DNA from: Lachnospiraceae bacterium
GTDB taxonomy: Bacteria; Bacillota; Clostridia; Lachnospirales; Lachnospiraceae
Length of the DNA stretch: 64,000 bases
Reading direction: 5' to 3'
NCBI GenBank assembly: GCA_017624855.1
Contig: JAGAMF010000008.1
Coordinates: 100,637-164,636 of the forward strand
Part shown: positions 1-9,100 of the stretch, in pieces
How the letters are laid out: each line of letters opens with the position of its first letter
Numbering within the stretch: the stretch's first letter is position 1
Notes under the pieces: model-generated
The model's input: the letters and a program-made list of their open reading frames with translations, nothing else
The model's database searches: none
Told to the model about the DNA's origin: nothing
Made by a program: the position numbers and the translations under genes

Positions 1-113
1 GCATAAGGAATTCTGTCACCTGCATGAAACTCTTCCGGAGAGTTATGGTACTTTTCACAATATTCTTTTACTGCCGATAAAATTTTCTCTTTATCCTGTT
101 CCTGTGTAGACAT
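1..113 (-). CDS. RfbH-like deoxysugar dehydrase (DegT/DnrJ/EryC1 family), N-terminal 37 residues only
   Basis: The window opens inside the 5' end of a minus-strand gene. It starts at an ATG at 113 with GAGG seven bases upstream, and reads an acidic/Lys-rich helix (MSTQEQDKEKILSAVKEY) ending in GDRIPYA. A helix with a KEY/KEYY core followed by G.xRIPYAG is the usual start of RfbH-type CDP-4-keto-6-deoxyglucose 3-dehydrases, PLP enzymes of 3,6-dideoxyhexose synthesis. It begins 19 bp after the stop of the FAD oxidoreductase, so the two are probably cotranscribed and may serve one surface-polysaccharide pathway. Only 37 residues are visible and the PLP site lies outside, so the family call rests on the N-terminal pattern alone. 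Confidence 0.6.
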   Translation of the reverse strand, partial: MSTQEQDKEKILSAVKEYCEKYHNSPEEFHAGDRIPY

Positions 114-132
114 ACCATAACCTCACTGTTAC

Positions 133-3100
133 TTATTTCTTATTCGTTTCTTTTTTGATTACATTTTCTTTGATAACCGTTCCCTTCATGGAACCAATTA
201 CCGCTTCTTTACCTACATTGGTAGCCTTCTTCTCAGGTTCAACCTTCCGTCTGTTTGATGCTTTACGATTGTTCACCGAACGATTGGATGAACTTCTTCC
301 GGATATGGTTTTTCCTGCTGCAGATCTGGACGGAATTACCGATTCTTCCTTAGAAGTTTCCTCTTTTACAGATTCTTCCCTTACCTTCACCTCAGAAGAT
401 TTTGTCTTCTTTTCTTCCTGCTGTTCAACAACGGCTTCCTTCGGTTTTCTTCTTGTTCCGTTGGATTTTCTCGGTTTCTTTTCTGCTTCCTTAACAGGCT
501 CTGCTTCTTTAGATTCTTCTACAACGGCTGTTTCTGCAGTTTCTTCCACTTTTGCTTCTTCTGCGATTTCTTCTGCCTTGATTTCTTCCACAACCTCGGT
601 AACCGCTTCTTCCTTAGCTTCCTCAACCGCTTCTTCTACTTCGATTACTTCCGTAGCCTCGACAGATTCCTCAACTTTAACTTCTTCTGTTTTAACTTCT
701 TCCACAGCTTCAACAGACTCTTCTGCCTTAGCTTCTTCTACTGCTTCAACAATTTCTTCCGCTTTAGCTTCTTCCGCAACTTCAACAACGGATTCTTCCT
801 GTTTCTTCGGTTTTCTTCGGCTTCTTGTAGCTTTCTTCGGTGTTTCTTCTGCTACGGCCTCTGTTACGGGTTCTTCCGCAATCTTTTCTTTTGCTACGGT
901 CTCCGTTACAGTTTCTTCCGCAGTTTTTTCTTCTGTTTCTTCAACTGCTTTTTTCGTCCGCTTCTTTCTTACCGGCTTTTTCGGTTCTTCGGCCTTCTGC
1001 TCCGTACCCTGAACACTCTCTACCGCTTCCGCCTTAACTTCCTCTACAACAACCGGCTCTGATTTTTCTTCCGGTTTTGCTTCTTCAACCACAGGTGTAA
1101 CCGGCGCAATTTCTACAACAGGTGCAGCCGGCACAACTTCTACCGTAGGTTTTACCTTAATCGGCTCTGTCTTAACAGGCGCAGCCGCTTCTGCCATAGC
1201 CACATCATCCCAAATACTTCTTGATTTGGATACATGAATTTCTGCTTCAGGCACAACTTCTTCCATAACAGGCGCAACTGTTTCAACCACAGGTACTTCT
1301 ACTGCCACAGAAGTTGTTTCTGCCACCGGCTCTGTCACAGGTGCTTCCGCCACGGTTTCCTCAACCACCGGTTCTGCCGGCTTAGGCATCCGACGAATCT
1401 GCTTTCTTACCGGGGGAGTAGGTACTGCCTGAACAGTTGCTTTAATCTCTTCTTCCTTTATAGGTTCTTCTTTCTTCTCAGGCACTTTTGAAGGCGCAGG
1501 CGCCTTTTTCTCTTCCTCAGCCACAGGTGCCGCCGGCTTGGCAACTTCTTTTACAGGAGGCACAGGTGCCGCTGTAGTTGCTTTCTTTTCCTCAGCCTGC
1601 GCATCAGACTTTACATTCTTTTCTTCGTGATATTCCTGCTCTGTATTTACATTCCAAATATTTGATTTGTCCTTCTGTCCGGATAAAATATTTTTTACCG
1701 TTTCAAAAGAAGTAATCATGGAATGATCCATATTGTTATATCTGTGCTGACCGTTTCGACCTACACAATACAAGTTCTCAAATCCATCCAGGAAAGTACG
1801 CACTTCATCAAATCTTGCATATGTATCAAAATAAGCGGGATAAGCCTTCTTTACCGCAACCTTATGCGCATCCAACACCTTGGTACTTTCAGATAAAATA
1901 CCCATATGCACCAATTCCTTGGTTGCAAATTCAATCCACTCTTCATCCGTCATATTCCAGTAGCGGTCGCCTTCATTACAGAAGTACTCAAGTCCTACCC
2001 ATACTGTTTTCTCGGGATTTTGTACAAGATAAGGGGACCAGTTGTTAAAAATCTGAATACGACCCATTTTAATTCCGGTATCCTGCACATAAATCCATGT
2101 ATCCGGAATAACATTACCCAATGTTTTCATGTAAGTGGTATTGTTAATTCTTAACTTCGGCACCAAAAGACCTACGGTAACAAAATCTCTGTAAGGAAGC
2201 TTTCTTGCAACTTCTGTTACATTCTGAGGTGCGCAACTCATACCGATAATCAAGTCCTTAATCGGCATAGATGAAATAACAATGTCTGCCTTTTCCTCAA
2301 TGGTAATACCGTCTACCGCACAGGTAACGCTTTCCACTTTGTTACCCTCTGTATTGATACGGATAACACGACAATTTAAATGAATGGAACCACCCATTGC
2401 TTCAAAATCCGCCGCAGCTGCTTCCCAAAGCTGTCCGGGACCTAATTTCGGGTATTTGAATGCACCGATTAAGGAAGTATTCACTTCCTTTGCCTCTTTA
2501 TGAAATACCTTACGGGTTGCATCTTTTACAATTTCTGTAATAGATAAGCCTTTGGTACGCTGTGCGCCCCAAGAAGGGTCGATTTCTCTGGGATGACGGC
2601 CCCATAACTTCTCCGTATAGCCTTCAAAGAACATAGAATACAACTTTTTACCAAATTGATTAATATAAAAGTTCTCCAAGCTGTTTTCCGGTTTCTTGGC
2701 CACCATGCTGCCCAAATAACTAAAACCTGCCTGCATGGTAGTGCCGAATCCCATATTTTTAATAGTATCCATGTTCATTTTTACGGGATACTCAAAAAAC
2801 TTGCGATTATAATAGATATGAGAAATACGACTGCGATTCAGCATGACGCGATCAGCTCTCTCAGGATCGGGACCGCCCTTAACCAAGGGTACATCTCTTC
2901 CCAACTTATCATCGTCATAGGCCGGAGCACCCTGCATAGGCATAATTTTTTCCCACCAGTCATTTACTTCCTCTGACTTAGAGAAGAATCTGTGTCCGCC
3001 GATATCCATACGATGTCCGTTATATACTTCCGTTCTGGAAATACCACCTATATACGGAGATTCTTCTAAAATGGTTACCTCATATTCATCGGATTGCTTT

Positions 3101-3162
3101 AAAAGTTCGTATCCTGCCGTAATACCCGCCGGTCCTGCTCCGATTATGATAACTTTTTTCAT
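133..3162 (-). CDS. FAD-dependent amine oxidase/UDP-galactopyranose mutase-like oxidoreductase with ~500-residue low-complexity tail
   Basis: Residues 1-515 form a complete FAD/NAD(P) oxidoreductase: a Rossmann start with GAGPAG at about 8-13, an acidic end of the second strand (ILEE), GGISRT and GGHRFFSK (FAD contacts typical of protoporphyrinogen-oxidase/UGM-like proteins of glycan clusters), and a C-terminal FAD segment around [14 protein letters not shown]. Substrate is unknown; the RfbH-like gene 19 bp downstream suggests a nucleotide-sugar or polysaccharide role. From about 515 to 1009 the protein becomes a disordered tail rich in Glu, Val, Ala, Lys and Pro, with repeated [10 protein letters not shown] type units at about 760-870 and a basic Ser/Arg/Asn end. 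Family members normally stop near residue 500. Start chosen at 3162 with AAGGAG upstream. The catalytic half is certain as a fold; the tail's function is not recognised. Confidence 0.88.
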   Translation of the reverse strand: MKKVIIIGAGPAGITAGYELLKQSDEYEVTILEESPYIGGISRTEVYNGHRMDIGGHRFFSKSEEVNDWWEKIMPMQGAPAYDDDKLGRDVPLVKGGPDPERADRVMLNRSRISHIYYNRKFFEYPVKMNMDTIKNMGFGTTMQAGFSYLGSMVAKKPENSLENFYINQFGKKLYSMFFEGYTEKLWGRHPREIDPSWGAQRTKGLSITEIVKDATRKVFHKEAKEVNTSLIGAFKYPKLGPGQLWEAAAADFEAMGGSIHLNCRVIRINTEGNKVESVTCAVDGITIEEKADIVISSMPIKDLIIGMSCAPQNVTEVARKLPYRDFVTVGLLVPKLRINNTTYMKTLGNVIPDTWIYVQDTGIKMGRIQIFNNWSPYLVQNPEKTVWVGLEYFCNEGDRYWNMTDEEWIEFATKELVHMGILSESTKVLDAHKVAVKKAYPAYFDTYARFDEVRTFLDGFENLYCVGRNGQHRYNNMDHSMITSFETVKNILSGQKDKSNIWNVNTEQEYHEEKNVKSDAQAEEKKATTAAPVPPVKEVAKPAAPVAEEEKKAPAPSKVPEKKEEPIKEEEIKATVQAVPTPPVRKQIRRMPKPAEPVVEETVAEAPVTEPVAETTSVAVEVPVVETVAPVMEEVVPEAEIHVSKSRSIWDDVAMAEAAAPVKTEPIKVKPTVEVVPAAPVVEIAPVTPVVEEAKPEEKSEPVVVEEVKAEAVESVQGTEQKAEEPKKPVRKKRTKKAVEETEEKTAEETVTETVAKEKIAEEPVTEAVAEETPKKATRSRRKPKKQEESVVEVAEEAKAEEIVEAVEEAKAEESVEAVEEVKTEEVKVEESVEATEVIEVEEAVEEAKEEAVTEVVEEIKAEEIAEEAKVEETAETAVVEESKEAEPVKEAEKKPRKSNGTRRKPKEAVVEQQEEKKTKSSEVKVREESVKEETSKEESVIPSRSAAGKTISGRSSSNRSVNNRKASNRRKVEPEKKATNVGKEAVIGSMKGTVIKENVIKKETNKK

Positions 3163-3201
3163 AGTTTGTTGCTCCTTTCTAAAAACCCCTTATACCCTCT
3201 A

Positions 3202-3942
3202 TTACTTTTCTGTCGTCTTATTCTTTTTCTCGCGCTTCTGTTCTTCTTTCTCACGCTTTAACTCTTCTTTTTCGCGTTTTTGTTCTTCTTTCTCACGCTT
3301 CTGTTGCTCTTCTTTTTCTTTCTTCATGGCTTCTTCCCTGTTTTGCCTTTTCTCGCCAATCTCATCGAGAAGCCTCTCAATCAACATCTTTTTCACAAAA
3401 ACATCATAGCTTAAGAAACAAATGTAAGAGAACAATCTGAGATACTCTCCATCCTCATCCGATACATCGGAAAAGGTCTGTTGTGCCGCTTCATAAGTAT
3501 TTCGTAAATCCGTTTCCAAAGCCGGCATTTCCAATGCTCCGTATTTTAAAATCTCTTCATAAATATCCGTTACTTTTAATTTGTCATCCACCCCGAAATA
3601 TTCTTCCGTAATAGGATTTAACAAAGTTTCAATATCATTGATGGTAAGAAAACTTTTAAAATAATAAATAAAAATCAGAACCATCATATGTTCCCGAGAA
3701 TATTTCTTCTTAACAGGAGGAGGTAGCAAATCATTCTTGGCATAATTATTAATCATGGTCTTGGTAAGAATATTTTCTGCCGCATCACCCTTACGGATAC
3801 TGCTACGAAGTTTCTCATCCATGAATGTAGTTACCTGGTCCATGTACAAATCAATATTCGGGATATCATTGGCTCTGATTTTCATGACATCCTGCATTTT
3901 ATCTATAATTTCATTTAAGATTTCTTCTGTATTAATTTTCAT
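3202..3942 (-). CDS. DUF1836 domain protein with charged KREKEEQ-type C-terminal repeats
   Basis: A 246-residue cytoplasmic protein. Residues 1-185 match the DUF1836 pattern: an N-terminal helical segment, then a winged-helix-like stretch with LTKTMINNYAKNDLLPPP and KKYSREHMMVLIFIYYFK, common in Clostridia and probably DNA- or protein-binding. No enzymatic motif is visible. From about 195 the chain is a near-perfect tandem of KREKEEQ/KREKEEL heptads ending in KKNKTTEK, predicted to be a long charged helix or coiled coil. The gene ends 40 bp before the FAD oxidoreductase start, so it probably heads that operon. The charged tail resembles in character, not in sequence, the tail of the next protein. 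Function not established. Confidence 0.75.
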   Translation of the reverse strand: MKINTEEILNEIIDKMQDVMKIRANDIPNIDLYMDQVTTFMDEKLRSSIRKGDAAENILTKTMINNYAKNDLLPPPVKKKYSREHMMVLIFIYYFKSFLTINDIETLLNPITEEYFGVDDKLKVTDIYEEILKYGALEMPALETDLRNTYEAAQQTFSDVSDEDGEYLRLFSYICFLSYDVFVKKMLIERLLDEIGEKRQNREEAMKKEKEEQQKREKEEQKREKEELKREKEEQKREKKNKTTEK

Positions 3943-4074
3943 GTAAATTCCGCCCCTTTACCGTATCGCATAGATACTCCATTTAATTATATAGTAATTA
4001 AAACTACTTGTAAAGCTTTACTGGTGTCACAATAGTCCTATTTTATGCTTTTTTTCAAAGAATTTAATTTATTC

Positions 4075-4103
4075 TTTACTTCAATACTTTAATATGGTAA
4101 AAT
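4075..4103 (+). promoter_or_regulatory. Promoter of the TrpR-like gene
   Basis: TTTACT at 4075-4080 and TAAAAT at 4098-4103 are separated by 17 bp, a good sigma-A-type match pointing at the gene starting at 4183. The intergenic region 3943-4182 is AT-rich and divergent; no clear minus-strand promoter was picked for the DUF1836 gene. Confidence 0.5.
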
Positions 4104-4182
4104 ATTCACAACTTAAAGTATAAAAATTTTAAAGTGTAAAAATGAAATATATTCAAGATATAGCAAAAAGGGGTGCAAAAAC

Positions 4183-4476
4183 ATGAATAAAAAATTAAAA
4201 ACAGAAGCTGTGGATCAGTTGTTTGATGCGATTCTTTGTTTGGAAAGCAAAGAAGAATGTTATAACTTTTTTGAAGATTTGTGTACGGTAAACGAATTAC
4301 TCTCACTTTCCCAGAGACTTGCCGTGGCAACCATGTTGCGGGATGGTAAAACCTATATGGACATTGCAGAGAAAACCGGTGCTTCCACCGCTACTATCAG
4401 CCGCGTAAACCGTTCCTTAAATTACGGTTGTGACGGTTATGAATTGATTTTCGAGCGCATGAAAAAGGACGAATAA
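4183..4476 (+). CDS. YerC/YecD-type TrpR-related transcriptional regulator
   Basis: A 97-residue protein with the TrpR/YerC fold: an N-terminal helical dimerisation part (LFDAILCLESKEECYNFFEDLCT), then LSLSQRLAVATMLRDGKTYMDIAEKTGASTATISRVNRSL, a clear helix-turn-helix with the characteristic A.IS.VNR..N. end. Family members are about 95-105 residues, so this is full length. The RBS is AGGGGTG nine bases before the ATG. In Firmicutes the family is widespread outside trp operons and its operator is generally unknown; here it is monocistronic, about 240 bp from DUF1836 in divergent orientation and closed by a strong terminator. Whether it controls the aromatic genes that start 5 kb away cannot be told from sequence. 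Confidence 0.88.
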   Translation: MNKKLKTEAVDQLFDAILCLESKEECYNFFEDLCTVNELLSLSQRLAVATMLRDGKTYMDIAEKTGASTATISRVNRSLNYGCDGYELIFERMKKDE

Positions 4477-4497
4477 TTTTTAACATCATAATAAACC

Positions 4498-4532
4498 AAA
4501 AGAGACTTCTCAAATCGAGAAGTCTCTTTTTA
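4498..4532 (+). terminator. Rho-independent terminator of the TrpR-like gene
   Basis: A 12-bp perfect stem (AAGAGACTTCTC / GAGAAGTCTCTT) with a 5-nt loop, followed by a T-run, 20 bp after the stop codon. Confidence 0.9.
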
Positions 4533-4570
4533 TGCTCATTATATAATTTTATGTAAACTATATCAATTCA

Positions 4571-5293
4571 TTATCCGTGAATTTCCATTAAATCCATAGG
4601 GTTTACATAACTTCCTTTTTCTAGGATTTGGAAAGAAAATTTTGCATTGTTGCTTGTCACCTCAAAAAGTAAGGTTCCACGCAACACTTCATCACCTTCT
4701 TTTACTTTCGGTGCACCTTTAAACAAATAAACCGATACATAATCATTGCCATGGTCAATCATGACTGCCGTAGCATCCGCACCTTCTTCCACGGATTTAA
4801 CAACGCCTGCACCTGCCGATACAATCTGCGTTCCTTTCTTTACGCCGAATACCACTGTTGGAATCTCCTGCTCCACCACCGTTTCTTCGTCGTTTTCCGC
4901 AGCTCCGTCGGCTTCGCCCGCATCATCGGCTTCATCGGATTCTTCCGGTCCGTCTGCTTCGGAAGCAATAATAATCGGCTCCGATTCAATTGTGATGACC
5001 TTACCGCTTACCGGCAAGCCGCTGGGTACTTTTTTCTGAGCTTCCGCTTCTTCCGCTTCAATGCGTACCGCAAGCTGATTGCTAAGAAGAGTTACCTTCT
5101 CGCTTAATTCCTTTTTCTCTAAGTCATACTGTGTCTGCATGGATGTCATTTCTTCCTGCAATGTTTCCGTCTCGTTAACCAGATTTATTACACAGATTGA
5201 CATGATTCCGACACAAACAGCACAAACACCAAGGCAAATCGCAAGAATTCCAATGATTTGCTTCTCGGTAAGTTTCTTTTTTGTTTTTTCCAT
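4571..5293 (-). CDS. Membrane-anchored coiled-coil protein with degenerate M23/LytM domain
   Basis: 240 residues from the ATG at 5293, preceded by GGGG six bases upstream (a longer in-frame reading to 5368 has no RBS). One membrane segment (about 11-33, GILAICLGVCAVCVGIMSICV), a short coiled coil (NETETLQEEMTSMQTQYDLEKKELSEKVTLLSNQL), an acidic linker, and a C-terminal LytM-like beta domain (IDHGNDYVSVYLFKG, GDEVLRGTLLFEV, FSFQILEKGSYVNPMDLM). The order recalls EnvC/NlpD-type cell-wall hydrolase activators. The two metal-binding histidines expected near YxH and HLHFE are replaced (YLF and FSFQ), so it is probably a non-catalytic scaffold or activator. It lies convergent to the TrpR-like gene. 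Confidence 0.78.
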   Translation of the reverse strand: MEKTKKKLTEKQIIGILAICLGVCAVCVGIMSICVINLVNETETLQEEMTSMQTQYDLEKKELSEKVTLLSNQLAVRIEAEEAEAQKKVPSGLPVSGKVITIESEPIIIASEADGPEESDEADDAGEADGAAENDEETVVEQEIPTVVFGVKKGTQIVSAGAGVVKSVEEGADATAVMIDHGNDYVSVYLFKGAPKVKEGDEVLRGTLLFEVTSNNAKFSFQILEKGSYVNPMDLMEIHG

Positions 5294-5374
5294 GATAAAC
5301 CCCGTTTCTTTCCTGCTATTTGTCTGCAATTCCAGCAAAAAACAGCTATCTAAAACCCAATAAACCACATAAAA

Positions 5375-5413
5375 ATACGCGTATCCGATTGTTCAAAAAT
5401 CAAACACGCGTAT
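5375..5413. terminator. Bidirectional hairpin, likely terminator of the ABC exporter operon
   Basis: ATACGCGT at 5375-5382 pairs with ACGCGTAT at 5406-5413. On the minus strand it is followed by ATTTTTA, placing it 29 bp after the ATPase stop codon. Confidence 0.6.
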
Positions 5414-5441
5414 ATTTTACCATAAAATTACTGTTTTGTCT

Positions 5442-6428
5442 TTATATTTTCTCATTACCGCCCTGATATGCAATGCGAATAATATCATCAATGCCGGCTT
5501 CCTCAATAGAAACATCCTTAATTTCCTTCTTTGCGGATAGCTCCTCTATCAGCTGTGCCGCGGTGATATCCGCCTTGGGAAACCTGTATTTTGCGATGTT
5601 TCCTTCGTGATAAAACAGCTCTGCCTTTTCATGTTCCACAGTTTCACCGTCATAAAATTCCACCACCAAAGTCTTAAACGGTGCAATCCTCTCCGTCACT
5701 TCCCGCAAGGGTCCGTCTTCCATCAATTCACCGTTGTTGATAATGATCAAACGCTCACACAACTCCTGAATATCTCCCAAATCATGGGTGGTTAAAATAA
5801 CCGTGGTTCCTTTTACCCGATTAATTTCTTTGATGAACTTACGGATGGCATATTTGCCTTCCACATCCAAACCGATGGTAGGCTCGTCCAAAAACAAAAC
5901 TGAAGGAGAATGTAACATAGCTGCCACCAAATCCCCTCTCATGCGCTGTCCCAAAGACAACTGACGCACAGGAATGTCAATTATTTCATTGATGCCCAAA
6001 ATATCGTTCATAATTCTTAAATTCTCTTCATAACGATCATTTGGAATCCGGTAAATCCGCTTCAACAATTCAAAACTCTCGCCAAGACGCAAGTCCCAGT
6101 TTAATTGAGTTCTCTGGCCGAATACAACGCCCAAATCCATAACCACTTCCTTGCGTTTTTTTGCCACATCCTTACCGTTTATCAGTACCTGCCCCTTTGT
6201 GGGATTTAAAATTCCCGACATCATTTTTACCGTGGTACTTTTGCCGGCACCGTTGGGACCGATAAAGGCAACAATTTCCCCTTTTTCAATGGTAAAACTC
6301 AAGTCTTTTACCGCCGAAACAATGGCTTTCTCCCTCAAAAATAAATTTTTAACAGCACCACCAAGTCCTTTGCCTTTTTTATTTACTTTATATTCTTTGG
6401 TTAGGTTTTTTACCTCAATTACTGCCAT
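5442..6428 (-). CDS. ABC transporter ATP-binding protein, exporter type
   Basis: ATPase subunit of an ABC-2 exporter. Start at 6428 (MAVIEVKNLTKEY) because GGGAG lies 12 bases upstream; the longer reading to 6491 has none. Walker A GPNGAGKS, Q-loop FGQRTQLNWDL, signature LSLGQRMRGD, Walker B VLFLDEPTIGLD and switch His in ILTTHD are all intact; 328 residues with a C-terminal extension as in NatA/DrrA-like ATPases. It is the last gene of an AraC-permease-permease-ATPase run, which fits homologues of the ABC2_membrane_6 group. The transported substrate is unknown; drugs, lipids or peptides are all possible. Confidence 0.93.
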   Translation of the reverse strand: MAVIEVKNLTKEYKVNKKGKGLGGAVKNLFLREKAIVSAVKDLSFTIEKGEIVAFIGPNGAGKSTTVKMMSGILNPTKGQVLINGKDVAKKRKEVVMDLGVVFGQRTQLNWDLRLGESFELLKRIYRIPNDRYEENLRIMNDILGINEIIDIPVRQLSLGQRMRGDLVAAMLHSPSVLFLDEPTIGLDVEGKYAIRKFIKEINRVKGTTVILTTHDLGDIQELCERLIIINNGELMEDGPLREVTERIAPFKTLVVEFYDGETVEHEKAELFYHEGNIAKYRFPKADITAAQLIEELSAKKEIKDVSIEEAGIDDIIRIAYQGGNEKI

Positions 6429-6521
6429 GATTCTGCTTATCTCCCGCTCTTTTTCAACAAATATGTTTTGTAAATTCAATCCTATTCCCACACGGTTTTT
6501 CCGCTCTTTGCATCTTAGTTC

Positions 6522-7337
6522 TTAGCTTCCCGCGCTCTCATATCTTTTTAATCCCATGTAAAAGATCACCGCAGCCACTGCAAAAACTGCCGCCCCCGCG
6601 CCCAACGAAATCAAAGGTGCCACTCCCGGCATAAAAGCATCCTTAGAAAGCCCCATAAGCTCTGCTGCCGGATAAAAACTCACCCAACCGATGGGAATGA
6701 CGAATGTTAAAATAAACTGTACACTTTCCGGATACATGGACAGAGGATACATTGTAGTTTTATCAAAAAACTCCTGAGTATATCCTCCAAAGTCCGCAAC
6801 GCTTTTGGTCCAGAATGTACTGCTGCCGATAATGATATATACACCGCCTCGAATAAAAGTTGCTCCCACAAGAATAGCAAGCAACGCCACTATATTCCTT
6901 AAATTAAATACAAAACCCACCTGTATGCAACCGTATACAAATACGCAAATTCCCGGTATCAGATCCGTAATACCAATCAGATTAAAATGCGTAAAACAAA
7001 ACTGATACAACACATTCATGGGGCGTAACATATAGCGGTCAAAATCACCTTCGATTACAAAAAAGCCCATAAACCAGCCCTGTACGAAAAAAATCATGGA
7101 CAGAGCATGGGATATAATCGCCAATCCATAAAGGAATGCCAATTGGCCGTAATTCCAGCCGGAAATATCTCCGAATTCTTTTACCACGAATTGAATGGTG
7201 GCAAATCCCACAATAAACTGCAACGGATTGGAAATAAGCCATCCAATCATGTTTGCGGGATATTCAAATACGGTCAAAATACTTAATTTCAGATATTCCC
7301 ATGTTACGCTTGTATAATGCTTTATGCTTGATAACAT
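6522..7337 (-). CDS. ABC-2 family permease subunit (PF06182-like)
   Basis: 271 residues, six hydrophobic segments (for example NPLQFIVGFATIQFVV, LAFLYGLAIISHALSMIFFVQ, LGAGAAVFAVAAVIFYMGL), no signal peptide. The conserved FFVIEGDFDRYMLRPMNVLYQ segment after the second membrane helix is characteristic of this permease family, where an E-G-x(n)-LLRP-like motif recurs. It lies 22 bp downstream of a paralogous permease with the equivalent SVEKGTIAVEMLKPIN, so the exporter is probably a heterodimer energised by the ATPase at 5442-6428. Confidence 0.85.
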   Translation of the reverse strand: MLSSIKHYTSVTWEYLKLSILTVFEYPANMIGWLISNPLQFIVGFATIQFVVKEFGDISGWNYGQLAFLYGLAIISHALSMIFFVQGWFMGFFVIEGDFDRYMLRPMNVLYQFCFTHFNLIGITDLIPGICVFVYGCIQVGFVFNLRNIVALLAILVGATFIRGGVYIIIGSSTFWTKSVADFGGYTQEFFDKTTMYPLSMYPESVQFILTFVIPIGWVSFYPAAELMGLSKDAFMPGVAPLISLGAGAAVFAVAAVIFYMGLKRYESAGS

Positions 7338-7358
7338 CTTATTTCCTTTCCGGTTATA

Positions 7359-8159
7359 TTAACCGCCTTGCACCATAACTTTTTTTACGGCAATCTTTTG
7401 CAAAACGACAAACAAAACCAACAATACCACTACCCATACAGCCTGAATTCCAAGCCTTAGAATAAGATTCTCCATACTCGCTTTGCCGATATATATGTCC
7501 AAGGGTAATTGATAAATATATACAAAGGGCAAGCAATTCAGCACAGATGCAAGCCAGTCCGGAAAGAACCACAAGGGTATAATACTGCCGGATAATAGCC
7601 TGATTAAATGCTTCTTCACCTGTAAAAGCGGAGTCATATTAATGGTCACAAATGCCCACATGGAAAAACAGGCTGCCAGTAACCAATGAATCAAATACGC
7701 CATAATAAGACTTACGATAAAAAGCAAAAACGCCATTGCGCTTGCAGGCTTTGGTACCGCAATAAAAATGCTGCCAATCAAAAGAATCGGTATCAGGTTC
7801 TGGAACAATAATGCGGTTAATTTTCCCAAATCCTCAAAAAAGAAAATCCCGTAGAGGTTAATGGGTTTTAGCATCTCCACAGCAATGGTACCTTTCTCCA
7901 CACTGCGCATAACCCTCTGCTCCACATCATTCATAAAAAACACCGACATGGCCGTGGATATAACGGTGTAAATATACATTTGCTCCGCTTCCACACCCTG
8001 CACCACAGTTTCGCCGGCATACAATGCCCGCCAAAAGAAAGCTGCGGCAAACATAATAATACATTGCATCAAAATATTGCCATACACATCATAATGGTAT
8101 GCCAGACTCTTCTGTATTCGAATTTTATACACATAAAAGTATGCGGCAATGCTATTCAT
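7359..8159 (-). CDS. ABC-2 family permease subunit (PF06182-like), second paralogue
   Basis: 266 residues with about six membrane helices and the family motif RSVEKGTIAVEMLKPINL near residue 85. Its start (8159) overlaps the last codons of the upstream AraC regulator (ending 8152), showing tight translational coupling and one operon. Paralogous to the permease at 6522-7337, so the complex is read as permease A, permease B and ATPase. Confidence 0.85.
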   Translation of the reverse strand: MNSIAAYFYVYKIRIQKSLAYHYDVYGNILMQCIIMFAAAFFWRALYAGETVVQGVEAEQMYIYTVISTAMSVFFMNDVEQRVMRSVEKGTIAVEMLKPINLYGIFFFEDLGKLTALLFQNLIPILLIGSIFIAVPKPASAMAFLLFIVSLIMAYLIHWLLAACFSMWAFVTINMTPLLQVKKHLIRLLSGSIIPLWFFPDWLASVLNCLPFVYIYQLPLDIYIGKASMENLILRLGIQAVWVVVLLVLFVVLQKIAVKKVMVQGG

Positions 8160-9024
8160 TCTTTGTATCCTTTCGTATTTGTAATGGCGAGCAACCCCTG
8201 TATTTTCTTAAAGATTCCGCAAAATAACTGGCACCGCTCATTCCCACTTCATAAGCTATTTCCGTAACGGACAAATCTGTTTCCCGCAATAACTCTACCC
8301 CTTTTTCCACTCGGTAATTTCTTAAATAGTCCATAGGGGACATATTGGTATATCTTCGGAATAGCTCCGTGCATTTGTTTTTGCCGATACCGGCTTGGGC
8401 GCAAACATCGTTTAAAGTAATTTTTTTATCATAATTTCTATACAGGTAGTCCAGCATTCTTTTCATCAGAATTAAATTTTCATCCTTATGCTTTTCCACT
8501 GTTTTTACATCAATGTTGCGATAAAGAGTCCCCCACAACCGATAAATTGCCGCCATAATATCCGGCTCACCGTTCTCCTGTAAAGAATTGTCATATATTT
8601 CTTTTATTTCGGTAAGAATTTCTTTCTGCCAAGGCACTTGTTCACTTAATAAAAGATAAGCCAATTCTTTGGCATTCAATACCGGATTTACCGTCTTTGA
8701 AGCAATAAATTCCGTAGAGCAAAGAACCGTGGGTGGAAAAATGATGCATAAAAGCGTACACCCTAAATCAGCATTGCAGATTAAATGCATATGCCTTGCA
8801 TTCACAAAAATCCCCTCTCCGGCTCGCATTACCACATGTTCGCCATCCACATAGTATCCGATATCTCCGGAAAGTACATAAATAAACTCCAAATCATCAT
8901 GCCAATGGAGGGAAATATCCGAAAAACAGGCATTGGGCGGAATAATATTTTTTCTGACAAAAACAGGAAAATCCGGCTGATCATAATGTAGCACTTCCGA
9001 ACCGTCACTTTTAATGTCTGCCAT
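8152..9024 (-). CDS. AraC-family regulator with cupin sensor domain
   Basis: 290 residues. The N-terminal cupin (about 30-110) shows LHWHDDLEFIYVLSGD and GEGIFVNARHMH, as in sugar- or ligand-sensing AraC proteins; the C-terminal double helix-turn-helix (about 190-285) shows DVCAQAGIGKNKCTELFRRYTNMSPMDYLRNYR and SVTEIAYEVGMSGASYFAESLRKYRGCSPLQIRK. The RBS GGAAG lies upstream of the ATG. Being the first gene of the exporter operon and overlapping the next, it probably autoregulates the transporter in response to an unknown ligand. Confidence 0.92.
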   Translation of the reverse strand: MADIKSDGSEVLHYDQPDFPVFVRKNIIPPNACFSDISLHWHDDLEFIYVLSGDIGYYVDGEHVVMRAGEGIFVNARHMHLICNADLGCTLLCIIFPPTVLCSTEFIASKTVNPVLNAKELAYLLLSEQVPWQKEILTEIKEIYDNSLQENGEPDIMAAIYRLWGTLYRNIDVKTVEKHKDENLILMKRMLDYLYRNYDKKITLNDVCAQAGIGKNKCTELFRRYTNMSPMDYLRNYRVEKGVELLRETDLSVTEIAYEVGMSGASYFAESLRKYRGCSPLQIRKDTKNE

Positions 9025-9100
9025 AGTTGCTTCCTTTCTGTTAAGACTTGCAGTTTATTTCAAACATCGGCCGTCTCATCGTTCAATAAACTCTATCACT

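Noticed and set aside
155-1012. Plus-strand 285-codon open frame, Ser/Thr-rich
   Set aside because: It is the complement of the Glu/Val/Ala-rich tail of the FAD oxidoreductase; skewed codons keep the opposite frame open. No RBS or promoter.
3205-3320. Tandem DNA repeat as possible mobile or CRISPR element
   Set aside because: It encodes the KREKEEQ tail of the DUF1836 protein in frame.
4106-4330. 74-codon minus frame over the TrpR-like gene start
   Set aside because: Opposite strand of the promoter region and N terminus of a clear gene; no RBS.
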